Shown: positions 15,668 through 24,762 of the stretch, piece by piece | Layout of the letters: each line of letters begins with the position of its first letter | How positions within the stretch are numbered: position 1 is the first letter of the stretch | From: an uncultured Megasphaera sp. | GTDB lineage: Bacteria; Bacillota; Negativicutes; Veillonellales; Megasphaeraceae | Reading direction: 5' to 3' | Assembly: GCA_934193515.1 (NCBI GenBank) | Contig: CAKPVJ010000004.1 | Location: 1-64,000 of the forward strand | Length of the DNA stretch: 64,000 bases | Program-made: the position numbers and the translations under genes | Notes under the pieces: model-generated | What the model saw: the letters and a program-made list of their open reading frames with translations, nothing else | Database searches by the model: none | What the model was told of the DNA's origin: nothing

Positions 15668-16355
15668 CTGCGGTGTCGCATCACGCCGTGCATCGGAACA
15701 GATGATTTTGGATGGCCGTGTTCGTGTCAATGGTGTCGTTGTGCGTGAACTGGGCACCAAAGTAGATCCGGATAAGGACATCGTTCTTGTCGATGGACAG
15801 CGGCTGGAAATGCAGCCTAAACATTACTATTTATTTAATAAACCAAAGGGTGTTATTACGACTTCCAGTGATGACCAGGGACGGACTACGGTCATGGAGT
15901 ATTTCAAGAAAGAAAAAGACCGTATTTATGCTGTCGGCCGTTTGGACCAAAATACAGAAGGGCTGCTCATCATGACCAATGATGGGGAACTGGCCAATAT
16001 TTTGATGCATCCGAGCAAAATGGTCGATAAGACGTATGAAGTAAAAGTCAAAGGCCGTATTGCCGATTCGATACTGCAGCATCTAGCCGATGGGGTAGAA
16101 TTGAAAGATGGTATGACGGCGCCTGCTGATGTGTATTACATTGGCTTTGACGGCCGTAGTGGCATTACGACGATTGAAATTACGATTCATGAAGGCCGCA
16201 ATCGGCAGGTTCGCCGTATGATGGAATATTTTGGGTTCCAAGTACACAATTTGCGCCGTGTGCAGTATGCGTTTTTGACGCTTAGCGGCGTAAAGCGCGG
16301 AGCCTACCGCAGTTTGACGGCTGAAGAAGTAGCAGAATTATATAAATATAAGTAA
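15639..16355 (+). CDS. rluB: 23S rRNA pseudouridine synthase, RluB family (238 aa)
   Basis: A pseudouridine synthase of the RsuA/RluB/E/F family. An N-terminal S4 RNA-binding domain (residues 1-60, RLQKVMSNCGVASRR at the start) precedes the catalytic domain, whose motif GRLDQNTEGLLIMTNDG near residues 107-123 contains the catalytic Asp. A later EGRNRQVRRMM segment near 187 is typical of the family. Context after scpAB is the classic Firmicute order scpA-scpB-rluB. The target position in 23S rRNA is inferred from the family, not visible. Confidence 0.93.
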   Translation: MERLQKVMSNCGVASRRASEQMILDGRVRVNGVVVRELGTKVDPDKDIVLVDGQRLEMQPKHYYLFNKPKGVITTSSDDQGRTTVMEYFKKEKDRIYAVGRLDQNTEGLLIMTNDGELANILMHPSKMVDKTYEVKVKGRIADSILQHLADGVELKDGMTAPADVYYIGFDGRSGITTIEITIHEGRNRQVRRMMEYFGFQVHNLRRVQYAFLTLSGVKRGAYRSLTAEEVAELYKYK

Positions 16356-16367
16356 GGCGGAATGACT

Positions 16368-17621
16368 ATGAGCAAAAAAGTCATTGTTATCGGTGCCGGT
16401 GCAGCCGGCATCATGGCGGCACTGGCGGCAGCCGAAGCCGGCGCGTCTGTTCAAGTATTTGAAAAAAATGATATTGTAGGCAAGAAAATGGGAATCACTG
16501 GAAAAGGCCGTTGTAATCTGACCAATGCCTGTACGATGGATGAATGCATTGCTCATACACCGGGAAACGGTCGGTTTTTGTATAGCGCGTACGGTCAGTT
16601 TACCAATGAAGACTTGCTGCAGAAACTGCATGCATGGGGACTGTTGACCAAAGTAGAACGGGGCGGGCGCGTGTTTCCGCAGTCCGACAGCGCAATTGAA
16701 GTACGGAAACTGTTTTACAGCCGTCTGCGAATTGCCGGCGTCACGCTGCATTTGGAAGACGCCGTAAGAGCCGTTCATCAATGGGATGGCCGCATTGCCG
16801 TGCAGGCAGCTTCCGGAACCTATGAGGGCGATGCCTGCATTATTACGACAGGAGGCATGTCGTATCCCGTGACAGGCTCGACAGGTGATGGCTACGGATT
16901 TGCTAAAAGTCTGGGCCACAGTATTACACCGGTCAAACCGTCCCTGATTCCGTTTACGACGGCAGACACATGGCCGCATACCTTGTCCGGCCTGGCACTG
17001 CGCAATGTAGAAGCGTCTTTGTGGAAACGGGGGAAAAAACTGGTTTCACAGTTTGGTGAAATGCTCTTTACGCATTTTGGCGTATCCGGTCCGATTATTT
17101 TGATGCTCAGCACGACGGCGGCTCATAAAAAACAATGCGTCTATCCGATGCAGCTGCGTATCAATCTCAAACCGGCATTATCCAAAGAAAAGCTGGACCA
17201 GCGCGTGCAGCGCGATTTCCAAAAATATATACGCAAAGAAGTAGAAAATGCCATGAAGGAACTGCTGCCGCAGCGGCTTATTCCCATTGTTTTGGAACAA
17301 GCCGGTATCGATGTACACCTGCCTGTCAATCAGCTTTCTAAAGAACAGCGGCAGGATCTGGTGGATACGCTGCAGGCGTTGTCACTGACGATTACAGGTA
17401 CCCGTCCTATAGAAGAAGCTATTGTTACGGCCGGCGGCGTATCTGTAAAAGAAATTAATCCCAAAACGATGGAATCCAAGATTACGCCGCATGTATATTT
17501 TGCCGGTGAAGTCATGGATATTGACGCTTTTACAGGCGGCTATAATTTACAAGCTGCTTTTTCTACAGGCTATGCAGCCGGAAAAGCAGCGGCAAAGGAG
17601 AGTGAATCATGGGAAAATTAA
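16368..17621 (+). CDS. HI0933/YhiN-family flavoprotein, NAD(P)/FAD-dependent oxidoreductase (417 aa)
   Basis: A flavoprotein of the HI0933-like (YhiN) family of unknown physiological substrate. The N-terminal Rossmann motif VIVIGAGAAGIMAALAAAEAG binds FAD. The family signature GKKMGITGKGRCNLTNA follows near residue 40, a second nucleotide-binding segment TTGGMSYPVTGSTGDGY lies near 160, and the C-terminus has the FAD-contacting AGEVMDIDAFTGGYNLQAAFSTG. I use ATG 16368 because AAGGCGG lies seven bases upstream; ATG 16362 is in frame. It overlaps cmk by 13 bases, so it belongs to the same operon. Confidence 0.9.
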   Translation: MSKKVIVIGAGAAGIMAALAAAEAGASVQVFEKNDIVGKKMGITGKGRCNLTNACTMDECIAHTPGNGRFLYSAYGQFTNEDLLQKLHAWGLLTKVERGGRVFPQSDSAIEVRKLFYSRLRIAGVTLHLEDAVRAVHQWDGRIAVQAASGTYEGDACIITTGGMSYPVTGSTGDGYGFAKSLGHSITPVKPSLIPFTTADTWPHTLSGLALRNVEASLWKRGKKLVSQFGEMLFTHFGVSGPIILMLSTTAAHKKQCVYPMQLRINLKPALSKEKLDQRVQRDFQKYIRKEVENAMKELLPQRLIPIVLEQAGIDVHLPVNQLSKEQRQDLVDTLQALSLTITGTRPIEEAIVTAGGVSVKEINPKTMESKITPHVYFAGEVMDIDAFTGGYNLQAAFSTGYAAGKAAAKESESWEN

Positions 17622-18280
17622 CAGTTGCTATTGATGGGCCGGCTGGCGCGGGAAAAAGCAGTGCGGCCCGCTTGGCTGCTGGCAGCGTTCATTATTTATA
17701 TATCGATACAGGCGCGATGTACCGGGCGATTACCTGGGCTGTTCTGCAGCAGCATATCGATATAAAAGACGAAGAGGCCGTAGGTTCTTTTATTCAAGAC
17801 CTGACAGTACGGTTGGAACCTTTGGCAGATACGTGCCGTGTATACGTAAATGACATAGAAGTTACGGATGAAATTCGCACACAAAGGATATCTTCTCACG
17901 TATCTTCTGTTGCAGCTCTTGCAGTAGTACGGCAAAAACTGGTACAATTACAGAGAGACATGGCAAAACAGGGCGGCGTCATTTTGGATGGACGCGATAT
18001 AGGAACCGTTGTCCTGCCCGATGCAGACATCAAAATCTTTCTGACAGCTTCTGTGCATTCCCGGGCTGTGCGCCGCTATTTGGAAATGCAGGCCAAGGGA
18101 AGCAGCGAAACGCTGGAAGAGATTGAAAAAAGTATTGCAGACAGAGACTACCAAGACTCACATCGTGCCGTATCGCCGCTCAGACAGGCTGCCGATGCCA
18201 TGCTTCTGGATAACAGCGAATTGAATTTGGAAGAAACTGCCGATGTCATTACCGATTTGATTCGCCGCAAAGAGCAATGA
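17609..18280 (+). CDS. cmk: Cytidylate kinase (223 aa)
   Basis: Phosphorylates CMP and dCMP with ATP to their diphosphates. The P-loop IDGPAGAGKSS lies near residues 8-18, followed by IDTGAMYRAITW near 34 and the DGRDIGTVVLPDA segment near 127, all typical of bacterial CMP kinases. The P-loop is followed by AARLAAGSVHYLYIDTG, a slightly unusual version of the common AKxLAxxLGfxYiDTG. It is followed directly by plsC (4-base overlap) and then the ispH-rpsA fusion, a familiar Clostridia/Negativicutes arrangement. Confidence 0.96.
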   Translation: MGKLTVAIDGPAGAGKSSAARLAAGSVHYLYIDTGAMYRAITWAVLQQHIDIKDEEAVGSFIQDLTVRLEPLADTCRVYVNDIEVTDEIRTQRISSHVSSVAALAVVRQKLVQLQRDMAKQGGVILDGRDIGTVVLPDADIKIFLTASVHSRAVRRYLEMQAKGSSETLEEIEKSIADRDYQDSHRAVSPLRQAADAMLLDNSELNLEETADVITDLIRRKEQ

Positions 18281-18891
18281 GAGCATTTACCTATAAAATT
18301 ATCCGCTGGATATTTAATTTCGTCACCTACACACTCATCGGCATGAAGGTTTACGGCGAAGAACATATTCCGGATAAAGGGCCTTTTATTATCGTCTGCA
18401 ATCATGCCAGCTATTTTGACCCGCCTTTGGTAGGGACAGCCGTGCGGCATCATTTGATTCATTTTATGGCAAAGGAAGAACTGTTTCGCAATCCGCTGAT
18501 GAATTGGTTCCTGCGGTATGTACATACCTTTCCGGTGCACCGCGGCCGTATTGACCGCCGGGCAGTTATGGAATCATTCCGCGTGCTCAAACAGGGAGAA
18601 GTGCTGGGGATTTTCCCGGAAGGCACGAGCAAGGATCAGGGAATTCTTGGCAAATTCCACGATGGATTTGCCGGTATTGCTTTGAAAGCTGGTGTACCCG
18701 TACTGCCGGCAGCTGTTATCAATTCCCGGCCCCTTCCGAAAAAGAAAGGCCCAGTCTGCGTGATTTTTGGCGAACCCGTTATGCCGCCGAAGGAAATGCA
18801 TGCAGACAAAGAAGCAGTCAAAGCATTTACAGATGAAATTCGCAATATCGTCTTAGCTATGCTAAATCAGTATGGAGAAATGAAAAAATGA
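18277..18891 (+). CDS. plsC: 1-acyl-sn-glycerol-3-phosphate acyltransferase, PlsC (204 aa)
   Basis: Adds the second acyl chain to lysophosphatidate to give phosphatidate at the inner membrane. The catalytic NHxxxxD box is CNHASYFDPP near residues 43-52, the substrate-binding FPEGTS motif is near 111-116, and a VPVLPAAVI block follows near 140. A hydrophobic N-terminal helix anchors the protein. It overlaps cmk and ispH-rpsA by four bases on each side, so the three genes are translationally linked. plsY, for the first acylation step, lies 3.4 kb downstream. Confidence 0.94.
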   Translation: MRAFTYKIIRWIFNFVTYTLIGMKVYGEEHIPDKGPFIIVCNHASYFDPPLVGTAVRHHLIHFMAKEELFRNPLMNWFLRYVHTFPVHRGRIDRRAVMESFRVLKQGEVLGIFPEGTSKDQGILGKFHDGFAGIALKAGVPVLPAAVINSRPLPKKKGPVCVIFGEPVMPPKEMHADKEAVKAFTDEIRNIVLAMLNQYGEMKK

Positions 18892-20873
18892 ATGTAACGA
18901 TAGCAGAAGCATGTGGGTTTTGCTATGGCGTGCGGCGGGCCGTAGATATGGCAGCTCATGCCGATACAGGTACAAAAACGCTGGGGCCGATTATTCATAA
19001 TCCCCAGGTAGTATCCCGTTTAGCGGCCCAGGGCATAGAGCCGGTCGATTCACTGGATGACATTCAGCCAGGAGAAACCGTATTGATTCGTTCTCATGGT
19101 GTAGGCCCTGCGGTATATGCAGAAGCTGAAAAAAAAGGACTGCATATCGTGGATGCGACCTGTCCCCATGTCAAAAAAGCACAGCAAGACGCTAAAAAAA
19201 TTGTAGAACAAGGCAAAAAATTGATTATTATAGGCGAAAAAGCCCATCCAGAGGTAATTAGTATTTCACAATGGGGGGCAAATCGTGCTATTATAATAGA
19301 TAGGGAAAAAGAAGCAGAAGAAATTCTGCCTGCCGATTCCCTGGGAGTCGTCGTACAGACGACGTTCTCGCAAGAGCAATTCAAACGCATTGCTGCCGTA
19401 CTGCAGACTAAGACAAAGAACTTGGACGTACACATGACTATTTGTACGGCAACGCAGCAGCGTCAGAATGCAGCGATCGCACTGGCCAAAACCGTAGACG
19501 CTATGATTGTCGTAGGAGGCAAAAACAGCGCCAATACCAGACGGCTGGCACAGGTGTGCAAAGAACAGGGTTGCCCTACATATCACGTTGAAACAGCAGC
19601 TGAATTACAGACGGCGGCGTTTCGTGGTATGAATCATATAGGCATTACAGCCGGCGCTTCCACGCCGGATTGGATAATACAGGAGGTTGTTGAGATTATG
19701 GAAAATTTGCAAGCTGAAGGCACAGAAGTAATGAGTGAAGAATTGTTGGACAAGTATGATTATGAAGAAAATCCAAAGAAAGGTGACGTTGTAAAAGGCA
19801 CGGTTATTTCTGTGAATGATGATGCTGCCTATGTTTCCATCGGTACGAAAGCAGAAGCTATCCTGCCGAAAAAGGAAATGGCTGTTCCCGCTCCGGAAAA
19901 AGCCAGTGATTTTGTCAAAGTTGGCGACGAACTTACGGTAGAAATTGCCAATAATATTAAAGAAGAAGGCGCTATTGTCGTTTCTCTCGTAAAAATGAAA
20001 AAAGTCGAAGACTGGAAAGAAGTCCGCGACGCATTCGAAAACGACCAGCTCGTTGAATGTGTAGGCAAAGAAACGAATAAAGCAGGTCTTGTTGTTTCTA
20101 TTAAATCACTTCGTGGCTTTATTCCTCTTTCACAGGGCGATGTTAAATTCGTTAAATCTTTGGATTATCTCGTAGGTCAGACTTTCCAGGTAAAAGTTAT
20201 CGATATTGACGAACATAAAAACCGTCTTGTTCTTTCCCGTAAAGCTGTTTTGGAAGCAGAACGCGAAGCAAAACGCGAAGAAGCATTGAAACACATTGCT
20301 GAAGGCGTAGAACTCGACGGCACGGTTGTCAAAATCATGCCGTACGGTGCATTTGTTGATTTGGGCGGCGTAGAAGGCCTTCTCCACATTTCTGATATTT
20401 CTTGGAAACGTATCAGCTCTGTAGACGCAGTCCTCAAAGTCGGTGAAACCGTACATGTTTTGGTACAGAAATTTGACCAGGAACGCAATCGCATTTCGTT
20501 ATCCCTCAAAGCACTGCAGAAAAATCCGTGGATTGCAGCGATTGAAAAATTTGAAGTTGGCGATATTGTCAAAGGCGAAGTTAAAAAACTGCTTCCTTTC
20601 GGTGCTATCCTTGCTATCGATCCGGAACTGCAGGGTCTTCTCCATGTATCTGAACTCACAGAAAAACGCGGCGCTGTCGTTAAAGATTTGGTTAACATCG
20701 GCGATGTTATGAACGTTAAAATCATCGGTATTGATACAGACAAAAAGAAGATTTCTTTGAGCGTCTTGGCTATTCAGAAAGATGAAGAAGAAAAAGAAGT
20801 AAAGAGCTATTTGGAATCCAACCAGGATGAAGCTAGTGCTACCATTGGTGACGCTGTAGAAGAAGATAAATAA
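18888..20873 (+). CDS. ispH-rpsA: Fusion of 4-hydroxy-3-methylbut-2-enyl diphosphate reductase (IspH) and ribosomal protein S1 (661 aa)
   Basis: Residues 1-280 form a complete IspH, the last enzyme of the MEP isoprenoid pathway: Cys12, Cys92 and Cys186 should hold the iron-sulfur cluster, and the HPEV segment near 120 supplies the catalytic Glu. Residues about 297-630 hold four S1 RNA-binding repeats, starting near 297, 384, 472 and 557; the third (VKIMPYGAFVDLGGVEGLLH) is the most canonical. The junction is a short acidic stretch without a stop or shift. Such fusions are known in Clostridia and Negativicutes. The second half uses more A/T-rich, highly expressed-type codons, as a ribosomal protein would. 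A terminator follows. Confidence 0.96.
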   Translation: MNVTIAEACGFCYGVRRAVDMAAHADTGTKTLGPIIHNPQVVSRLAAQGIEPVDSLDDIQPGETVLIRSHGVGPAVYAEAEKKGLHIVDATCPHVKKAQQDAKKIVEQGKKLIIIGEKAHPEVISISQWGANRAIIIDREKEAEEILPADSLGVVVQTTFSQEQFKRIAAVLQTKTKNLDVHMTICTATQQRQNAAIALAKTVDAMIVVGGKNSANTRRLAQVCKEQGCPTYHVETAAELQTAAFRGMNHIGITAGASTPDWIIQEVVEIMENLQAEGTEVMSEELLDKYDYEENPKKGDVVKGTVISVNDDAAYVSIGTKAEAILPKKEMAVPAPEKASDFVKVGDELTVEIANNIKEEGAIVVSLVKMKKVEDWKEVRDAFENDQLVECVGKETNKAGLVVSIKSLRGFIPLSQGDVKFVKSLDYLVGQTFQVKVIDIDEHKNRLVLSRKAVLEAEREAKREEALKHIAEGVELDGTVVKIMPYGAFVDLGGVEGLLHISDISWKRISSVDAVLKVGETVHVLVQKFDQERNRISLSLKALQKNPWIAAIEKFEVGDIVKGEVKKLLPFGAILAIDPELQGLLHVSELTEKRGAVVKDLVNIGDVMNVKIIGIDTDKKKISLSVLAIQKDEEEKEVKSYLESNQDEASATIGDAVEEDK

Positions 20874-20881
20874 TTTTTCGT

Positions 20882-20923
20882 AAAAAAGAGGATAGCCGGC
20901 GTGTACCGGTTATCCTTTTTTCG
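20882..20923 (+). terminator. Intrinsic terminator after ispH-rpsA
   Basis: AGGATAgCCGG paired with CCGGtTATCCT, flanked by A and T runs. Confidence 0.85.
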
Positions 20924-20948
20924 TCTTATGAGGAAAGGAAATAAGCTT

Positions 20949-22280
20949 ATGTATAAACCGTTAGTAGCTGTCGTAGGCCGACCGAATGTCGGCAAATCGA
21001 CATTATTTAACGCCATTGTCAAAAAACGTATTTCCATTGTCGAAGACATTCCCGGCGTGACGCGGGACCGCATTTATTTTGATGCAGAATGGCTTGGCCA
21101 GGAATTTACCATGATTGATACAGGCGGCATTGAATTTGTCGATTCGGAAAATCATATTTTTACGAGTATGCGGTATCAGGCAGAACTGGCTATTCGTGAA
21201 GCCGATGTCATTTTGTACGTCGTAGACGGCAAAGCAGGCATTCAGCCTCAAGATGAAGACATTGCCCATATTCTGCGCTCGTGCGGTAAGCCGGTGCTTT
21301 TGGTTGTCAATAAAATCGACAGCGTGGAACAGGAAATGAACATCTATGAATTTTATAATCTGGGCTTGGGAGATCCCATTGGGGTATCGGCTGTCAATTT
21401 GATGAACCTAGGCGATTTACTCGATGAAGTATTGAAAAATATCAAATCCATTCCTGTGGTGGAAGAAGATGACGAAACGATTCATATTGCCCTTGTCGGG
21501 CGTCCGAATGTCGGCAAATCGTCTCTTACCAATGCCTTGCTGGGCCAGGAACGCGTGATTGTCAGCAATATGCCGGGAACGACGCGGGATTCGATTGATA
21601 CGCATTGGGATTATGACGGGTCTAAGTTTGTGCTGATTGATACGGCCGGCATGCGCCGCAAGTCTAAAATTGATATTCCTGTTGAACGGTACAGCGTCGT
21701 TCGTGCGCTGCGTGCTGTAGACCGATCGGATGTAGCGGTATTGGTATTGGATGCAGTGGAAGGCGTAACAGAACAAGATAAAAAAATTGCCGGATACGTT
21801 CACGAAGCTGGTAAAGGCTGCATTATTGTTGTCAATAAATGGGATTTGATTACCAAGGACAGCAAGACAAGCCAGAAATTTGAAGAAGATATTCGCCGCG
21901 AATTGGCGTTTCTGCAGTATGCACCGATTCTTTTTGCATCTGCCTTGACGAAGCAGCGTGTCAATCGCCTGGCCGACATGGTAAAATTTGTTTCAGAACA
22001 GCAGCACATGCGTGTTTCGACGAGTGTCCTCAATGAACTGATTGAAGATGCGCAGCTGACCAATCCGCCTCCGGCTAAGGGCGGCAAGTTATTGAAGATT
22101 TATTATATGACGCAGGCATCTGTGCAGCCGCCGACGTTTATTTTATTTGTTAATGAACCACAGCTCATGCATTTTTCTTACCTCCGTTTCTTGGAAAACA
22201 GACTGCGTGAAACCTTTGGCTTTGAAGGCACGCCGATTCGTCTCATTTTGCGGGGAAAGAAAGACGGTGATTCAGTATGA
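20949..22280 (+). CDS. der: Ribosome-assembly GTPase Der/EngA (443 aa)
   Basis: An essential GTPase of large-subunit assembly with two G domains in tandem. The first has GRPNVGKST near residue 10 and DTGG near 57; the second has GRPNVGKSS near 186, DTAGMRRK near 233 and NKWD near 295. A C-terminal KH-like domain follows from about 355. ATG 20949 is preceded by GAGGAAAGG; the longer frame to 20901 would start inside the terminator. It is coupled to plsY by an ATGA overlap. Confidence 0.96.
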   Translation: MYKPLVAVVGRPNVGKSTLFNAIVKKRISIVEDIPGVTRDRIYFDAEWLGQEFTMIDTGGIEFVDSENHIFTSMRYQAELAIREADVILYVVDGKAGIQPQDEDIAHILRSCGKPVLLVVNKIDSVEQEMNIYEFYNLGLGDPIGVSAVNLMNLGDLLDEVLKNIKSIPVVEEDDETIHIALVGRPNVGKSSLTNALLGQERVIVSNMPGTTRDSIDTHWDYDGSKFVLIDTAGMRRKSKIDIPVERYSVVRALRAVDRSDVAVLVLDAVEGVTEQDKKIAGYVHEAGKGCIIVVNKWDLITKDSKTSQKFEEDIRRELAFLQYAPILFASALTKQRVNRLADMVKFVSEQQHMRVSTSVLNELIEDAQLTNPPPAKGGKLLKIYYMTQASVQPPTFILFVNEPQLMHFSYLRFLENRLRETFGFEGTPIRLILRGKKDGDSV

Positions 22281-22888
22281 TGGGCATTGTCCTTCTCCTT
22301 TTGGCGTATGTTGCCGGTTCTTTCCCCAGCGGGCTGGTTATTGGCAAAGCGTTTTTTCATAAAGACCCGCGTGACTATGGCAGTCATAATACAGGTGCGA
22401 CTAATTCGTACCGCGTGTTCGGCGCAGCCGGCGGCTTGATGGTATTGATTTTGGATGCCGGCAAAGGTATGCTGGGTGTCTACTTGGGACAGCAGGCTGG
22501 TGCCATGATGGTTCCGGAATATCAGATTTACATGATGATTTTGGGCGGTTTGCTGGCGCTTATCGGCCATTCCTGTTCGTTGTTTCTTCATTTTAAAGGC
22601 GGTAAGGGCGTTGCAACCGGTCTGGGCATTATTTTGTTTTTGGCACCTTGGGAAACGCTCATTGTGTTTGCTGTCTGGGCTGTAATCGTGGCGCTGACGC
22701 GTATCGTGTCTCTGGGCTCGATTGTAGCGGCAGTGCTGGTGCCGATTACGATGTATTTCTTTGCAGAACCCATGCCGGTTACGGTGTTCGGTTTGTTGGC
22801 AGCCATTTTGGTCGTTGTCCGCCATAAAGATAATATTATTCGCTTAATGCAGGGCAAGGAATTAAAAGTAGAACGCATCAAAAAATAA
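22277..22888 (+). CDS. plsY: Glycerol-3-phosphate acyltransferase PlsY (203 aa)
   Basis: Membrane enzyme that transfers the acyl group of acyl-phosphate to glycerol 3-phosphate, the first step of phospholipid synthesis. About five hydrophobic segments are seen. The three conserved loops are present: GSFPSGLVIGK near residue 14, the SHNTGATNSYRVFG phosphate-binding region near 35, and HSCSLFLHFKGGKGVATGLG near 95. It overlaps der by four bases. Confidence 0.95.
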   Translation: MMGIVLLLLAYVAGSFPSGLVIGKAFFHKDPRDYGSHNTGATNSYRVFGAAGGLMVLILDAGKGMLGVYLGQQAGAMMVPEYQIYMMILGGLLALIGHSCSLFLHFKGGKGVATGLGIILFLAPWETLIVFAVWAVIVALTRIVSLGSIVAAVLVPITMYFFAEPMPVTVFGLLAAILVVVRHKDNIIRLMQGKELKVERIKK

Positions 22889-22936
22889 TGAACATCGTCA
22901 AAGAAATAAACAAGGAAATTTTTTGCAGTTTATTAT

Positions 22937-22964
22937 TTGATATGTCTTGAAAAACGTGTATAAT
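22937..22964 (+). promoter_or_regulatory. Candidate rsmD promoter
   Basis: TTGATA at 22937-22942, 16-base spacer, TATAAT at 22959-22964; transcription would start near 22971. Confidence 0.5.
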
Positions 22965-22988
22965 GATTGTGTACGAGCAGGTGATTAT

Positions 22989-23543
22989 GTGAGAATCATA
23001 TCCGGCAGTGCAAAAGGAAGAATATTGAAATCGCCGAAAGGCATGCTGACTCGCCCTACATTGGACAGGACGAGGGAAAGTCTTTTCAATATTTTGGCAA
23101 ATGGCGAGCTGGAAGGCGCAGATATACTGGATATATTTGCCGGAACAGGTGCTCTGGGGCTGGAAGCTCTGAGCCGCGGTGCTGCCAGTGGCGTATTTAT
23201 TGACCACTATACGCAGCAGCTCATTAAACAAAATGCCGCATTGTGCGGCTTCAGCGGTCAATGTGAAGTGCTGCGCATGGATGTGGCCAAAGCATTGGCG
23301 CATTTGCAGGGGCGGCAGTTTGATTATGTTTTTGCTGACCCGCCGTATAATAAAAATTTGGTGAACAATACAATTGCTTTAATATGTCAATACGATTTGC
23401 TGGCACCTCATGGACTTCTGCTCATGGAACGCAGCAAGGATGAAGATATAGCTGACAGCCCTTTGTATGAGGTCATCAGAGAGAAAGCCTATGGGAAAGA
23501 TACGCGCATTGCCTTTATCCGTAGGCATCAGGGAGGAAAATAA
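22989..23543 (+). CDS. rsmD: 16S rRNA (guanine(966)-N2)-methyltransferase RsmD (184 aa)
   Basis: Methylates G966 of 16S rRNA using S-adenosylmethionine. The N-terminus RIISGSAKGRILKSPKG and the TRPTLDRTRESLFNIL block are diagnostic. The SAM-binding LDIFAGTGALGLEALSRGA follows, and the catalytic DPPY motif lies in FADPPYNK. I start at GTG 22989 because a promoter occupies 22937-22964, leaving upstream in-frame starts outside the likely transcript; the ribosome site (AGGTGATT) is modest. coaD follows after three bases, as in many Firmicutes. Confidence 0.93.
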   Translation: MRIISGSAKGRILKSPKGMLTRPTLDRTRESLFNILANGELEGADILDIFAGTGALGLEALSRGAASGVFIDHYTQQLIKQNAALCGFSGQCEVLRMDVAKALAHLQGRQFDYVFADPPYNKNLVNNTIALICQYDLLAPHGLLLMERSKDEDIADSPLYEVIREKAYGKDTRIAFIRRHQGGK

Positions 23544-23546
23544 GGT

Positions 23547-24038
23547 ATGCGAATCGGAATTTGTCCAGGCAGTTTTGACCCAGTCACGAATGGACACATT
23601 GATATATTTGAACGAGGCAGTAAGTTAGTAGATAAGTTAATTATCGCTGTATTTGAAAATCCGACAAAAAAACCGCTGTTTACGATGGAAGAACGGGAAA
23701 CGATGCTGCGTGAAACAACAAAGCATATTCCCAATGTGGAAGTTGTCAGCTTCCATGGACTTTTGAACGAATACGCTATGGAACATGGCGCGACCATTAT
23801 CATTCGGGGCCTGCGCGCTCTCAGCGACTTCGAATATGAATTCCAGCGGGCACTGCTCATGAAAAAAGTGGAACCCAATATTGAAACGGTATTTATTATG
23901 ACAAGTACGCAGTATTCCTATATCAGTTCGACAGGTATTCGTGAACTGGCCTGCTTCGGCGGTAAACTTGACGATATGGTGCCGGATTATGTGGAAGCAA
24001 GATTAAAAGAAAAATTTAAGGACAAATACGACGTATAG
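23547..24038 (+). CDS. coaD: Phosphopantetheine adenylyltransferase CoaD (163 aa)
   Basis: Transfers AMP from ATP to 4'-phosphopantetheine in coenzyme A synthesis. The nucleotidyltransferase signature GSFDPVTNGHIDI near residue 8, the IIRGLRALSDFEYEFQ segment near 87-102 and the SSTGIRELACFGG motif near 128 are all typical, and the length is normal. The start follows GGAGG inside the rsmD end. Confidence 0.96.
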   Translation: MRIGICPGSFDPVTNGHIDIFERGSKLVDKLIIAVFENPTKKPLFTMEERETMLRETTKHIPNVEVVSFHGLLNEYAMEHGATIIIRGLRALSDFEYEFQRALLMKKVEPNIETVFIMTSTQYSYISSTGIRELACFGGKLDDMVPDYVEARLKEKFKDKYDV

Positions 24039-24049
24039 AGGTGGAAGAC

Positions 24050-24520
24050 ATGAATTCAGATAAATTATTAGAAGATTTGGAAAGCTTGGTAATGAATGCC
24101 TCAAAGGTGCCTTTTACCAACAAAAAAATGATTGAAGAAGAAGAGCTGCTTCAGATTATTGATGATTTGAAAGAATCAATGCCTACAGAATTAGAACAGT
24201 CCAAGAAAGTATTAGCAGAAAAAGAAAAGATTATCGCCGATGCACAGCATCATGCAGACAGCATGGTTGCGCAGGCGAAAGACTACATCGCCAAATTGAC
24301 AGAAGAAAGCGAATTAGTTCGTCAGGCTCAGGAACATGCTAATCAGATTATTTTGAATGCCAACCAGTCATCAGAAGAACTCAAAAGCAGTTCCATCACA
24401 TACGCCGGGGATGTCCTTAAATATGTGGAATCGACATTGGAAAAAACATTGTCCAGCATTAAACAAAACCGCGACAGCCTGCTTTCTTCCAACAAACCGC
24501 AGGATACAAATAAACAATAA
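24050..24520 (+). CDS. Coiled-coil protein of unknown function (156 aa)
   Basis: I do not recognise a defined family. The protein is highly charged, with no membrane segment. Residues about 45-115 form a continuous Ala/Glu/Lys/Gln-rich coiled coil resembling the b-subunit stalks of ATP synthases and DivIVA-like proteins, and the C-terminal tail is Ser/Asn/Lys-rich. Genes of this look (often called ATPase or ATP synthase subunit B-like) often follow coaD in Negativicutes and Clostridia. ATG 24050 is preceded by GAGGTGG; GTG 24041 overlaps that site. It ends the rsmD-coaD operon at a terminator. Confidence 0.7.
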   Translation: MNSDKLLEDLESLVMNASKVPFTNKKMIEEEELLQIIDDLKESMPTELEQSKKVLAEKEKIIADAQHHADSMVAQAKDYIAKLTEESELVRQAQEHANQIILNANQSSEELKSSSITYAGDVLKYVESTLEKTLSSIKQNRDSLLSSNKPQDTNKQ

Positions 24521-24529
24521 AGACAATAG

Positions 24530-24559
24530 AAGGGGCTGTCAGAATGACAAGCCCCTTTC
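24530..24559 (+). terminator. Intrinsic terminator after the coiled-coil gene
   Basis: AAGGGGCTGTC paired with GACAAGCCCCTT, then TTTCG. Confidence 0.75.
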
Positions 24560-24656
24560 GTAGTTCGTTTTGCGTTTGTCGAAATTTTCTCGCAGTGTGA
24601 CATAGCTGCAGCATCAGAACGTAAAAGATGTAATTTTTACGATAAACGACATGTAC

Positions 24657-24706
24657 AAGGGGGACTGCGCATAAGGAAAAATCCTTCATGCGCAGTCCCT
24701 TATTTC
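24657..24706 (+). terminator. Second hairpin before the rRNA methylase gene
   Basis: GGGACTGCGCA paired with TGCGCAGTCCC, extended inside by AAGGA/TCCTT and outside by AAGG/CTT, then ATTTC. Only about 100 bases separate it from the preceding terminator, and no gene is seen between them. It could terminate read-through or an unseen small RNA. Confidence 0.6.
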
Positions 24707-24762
24707 AGTTATGCATACCCAAGGTAAGTGAAAATATCGCTTTGAGCATCAGGAGGAACAGA

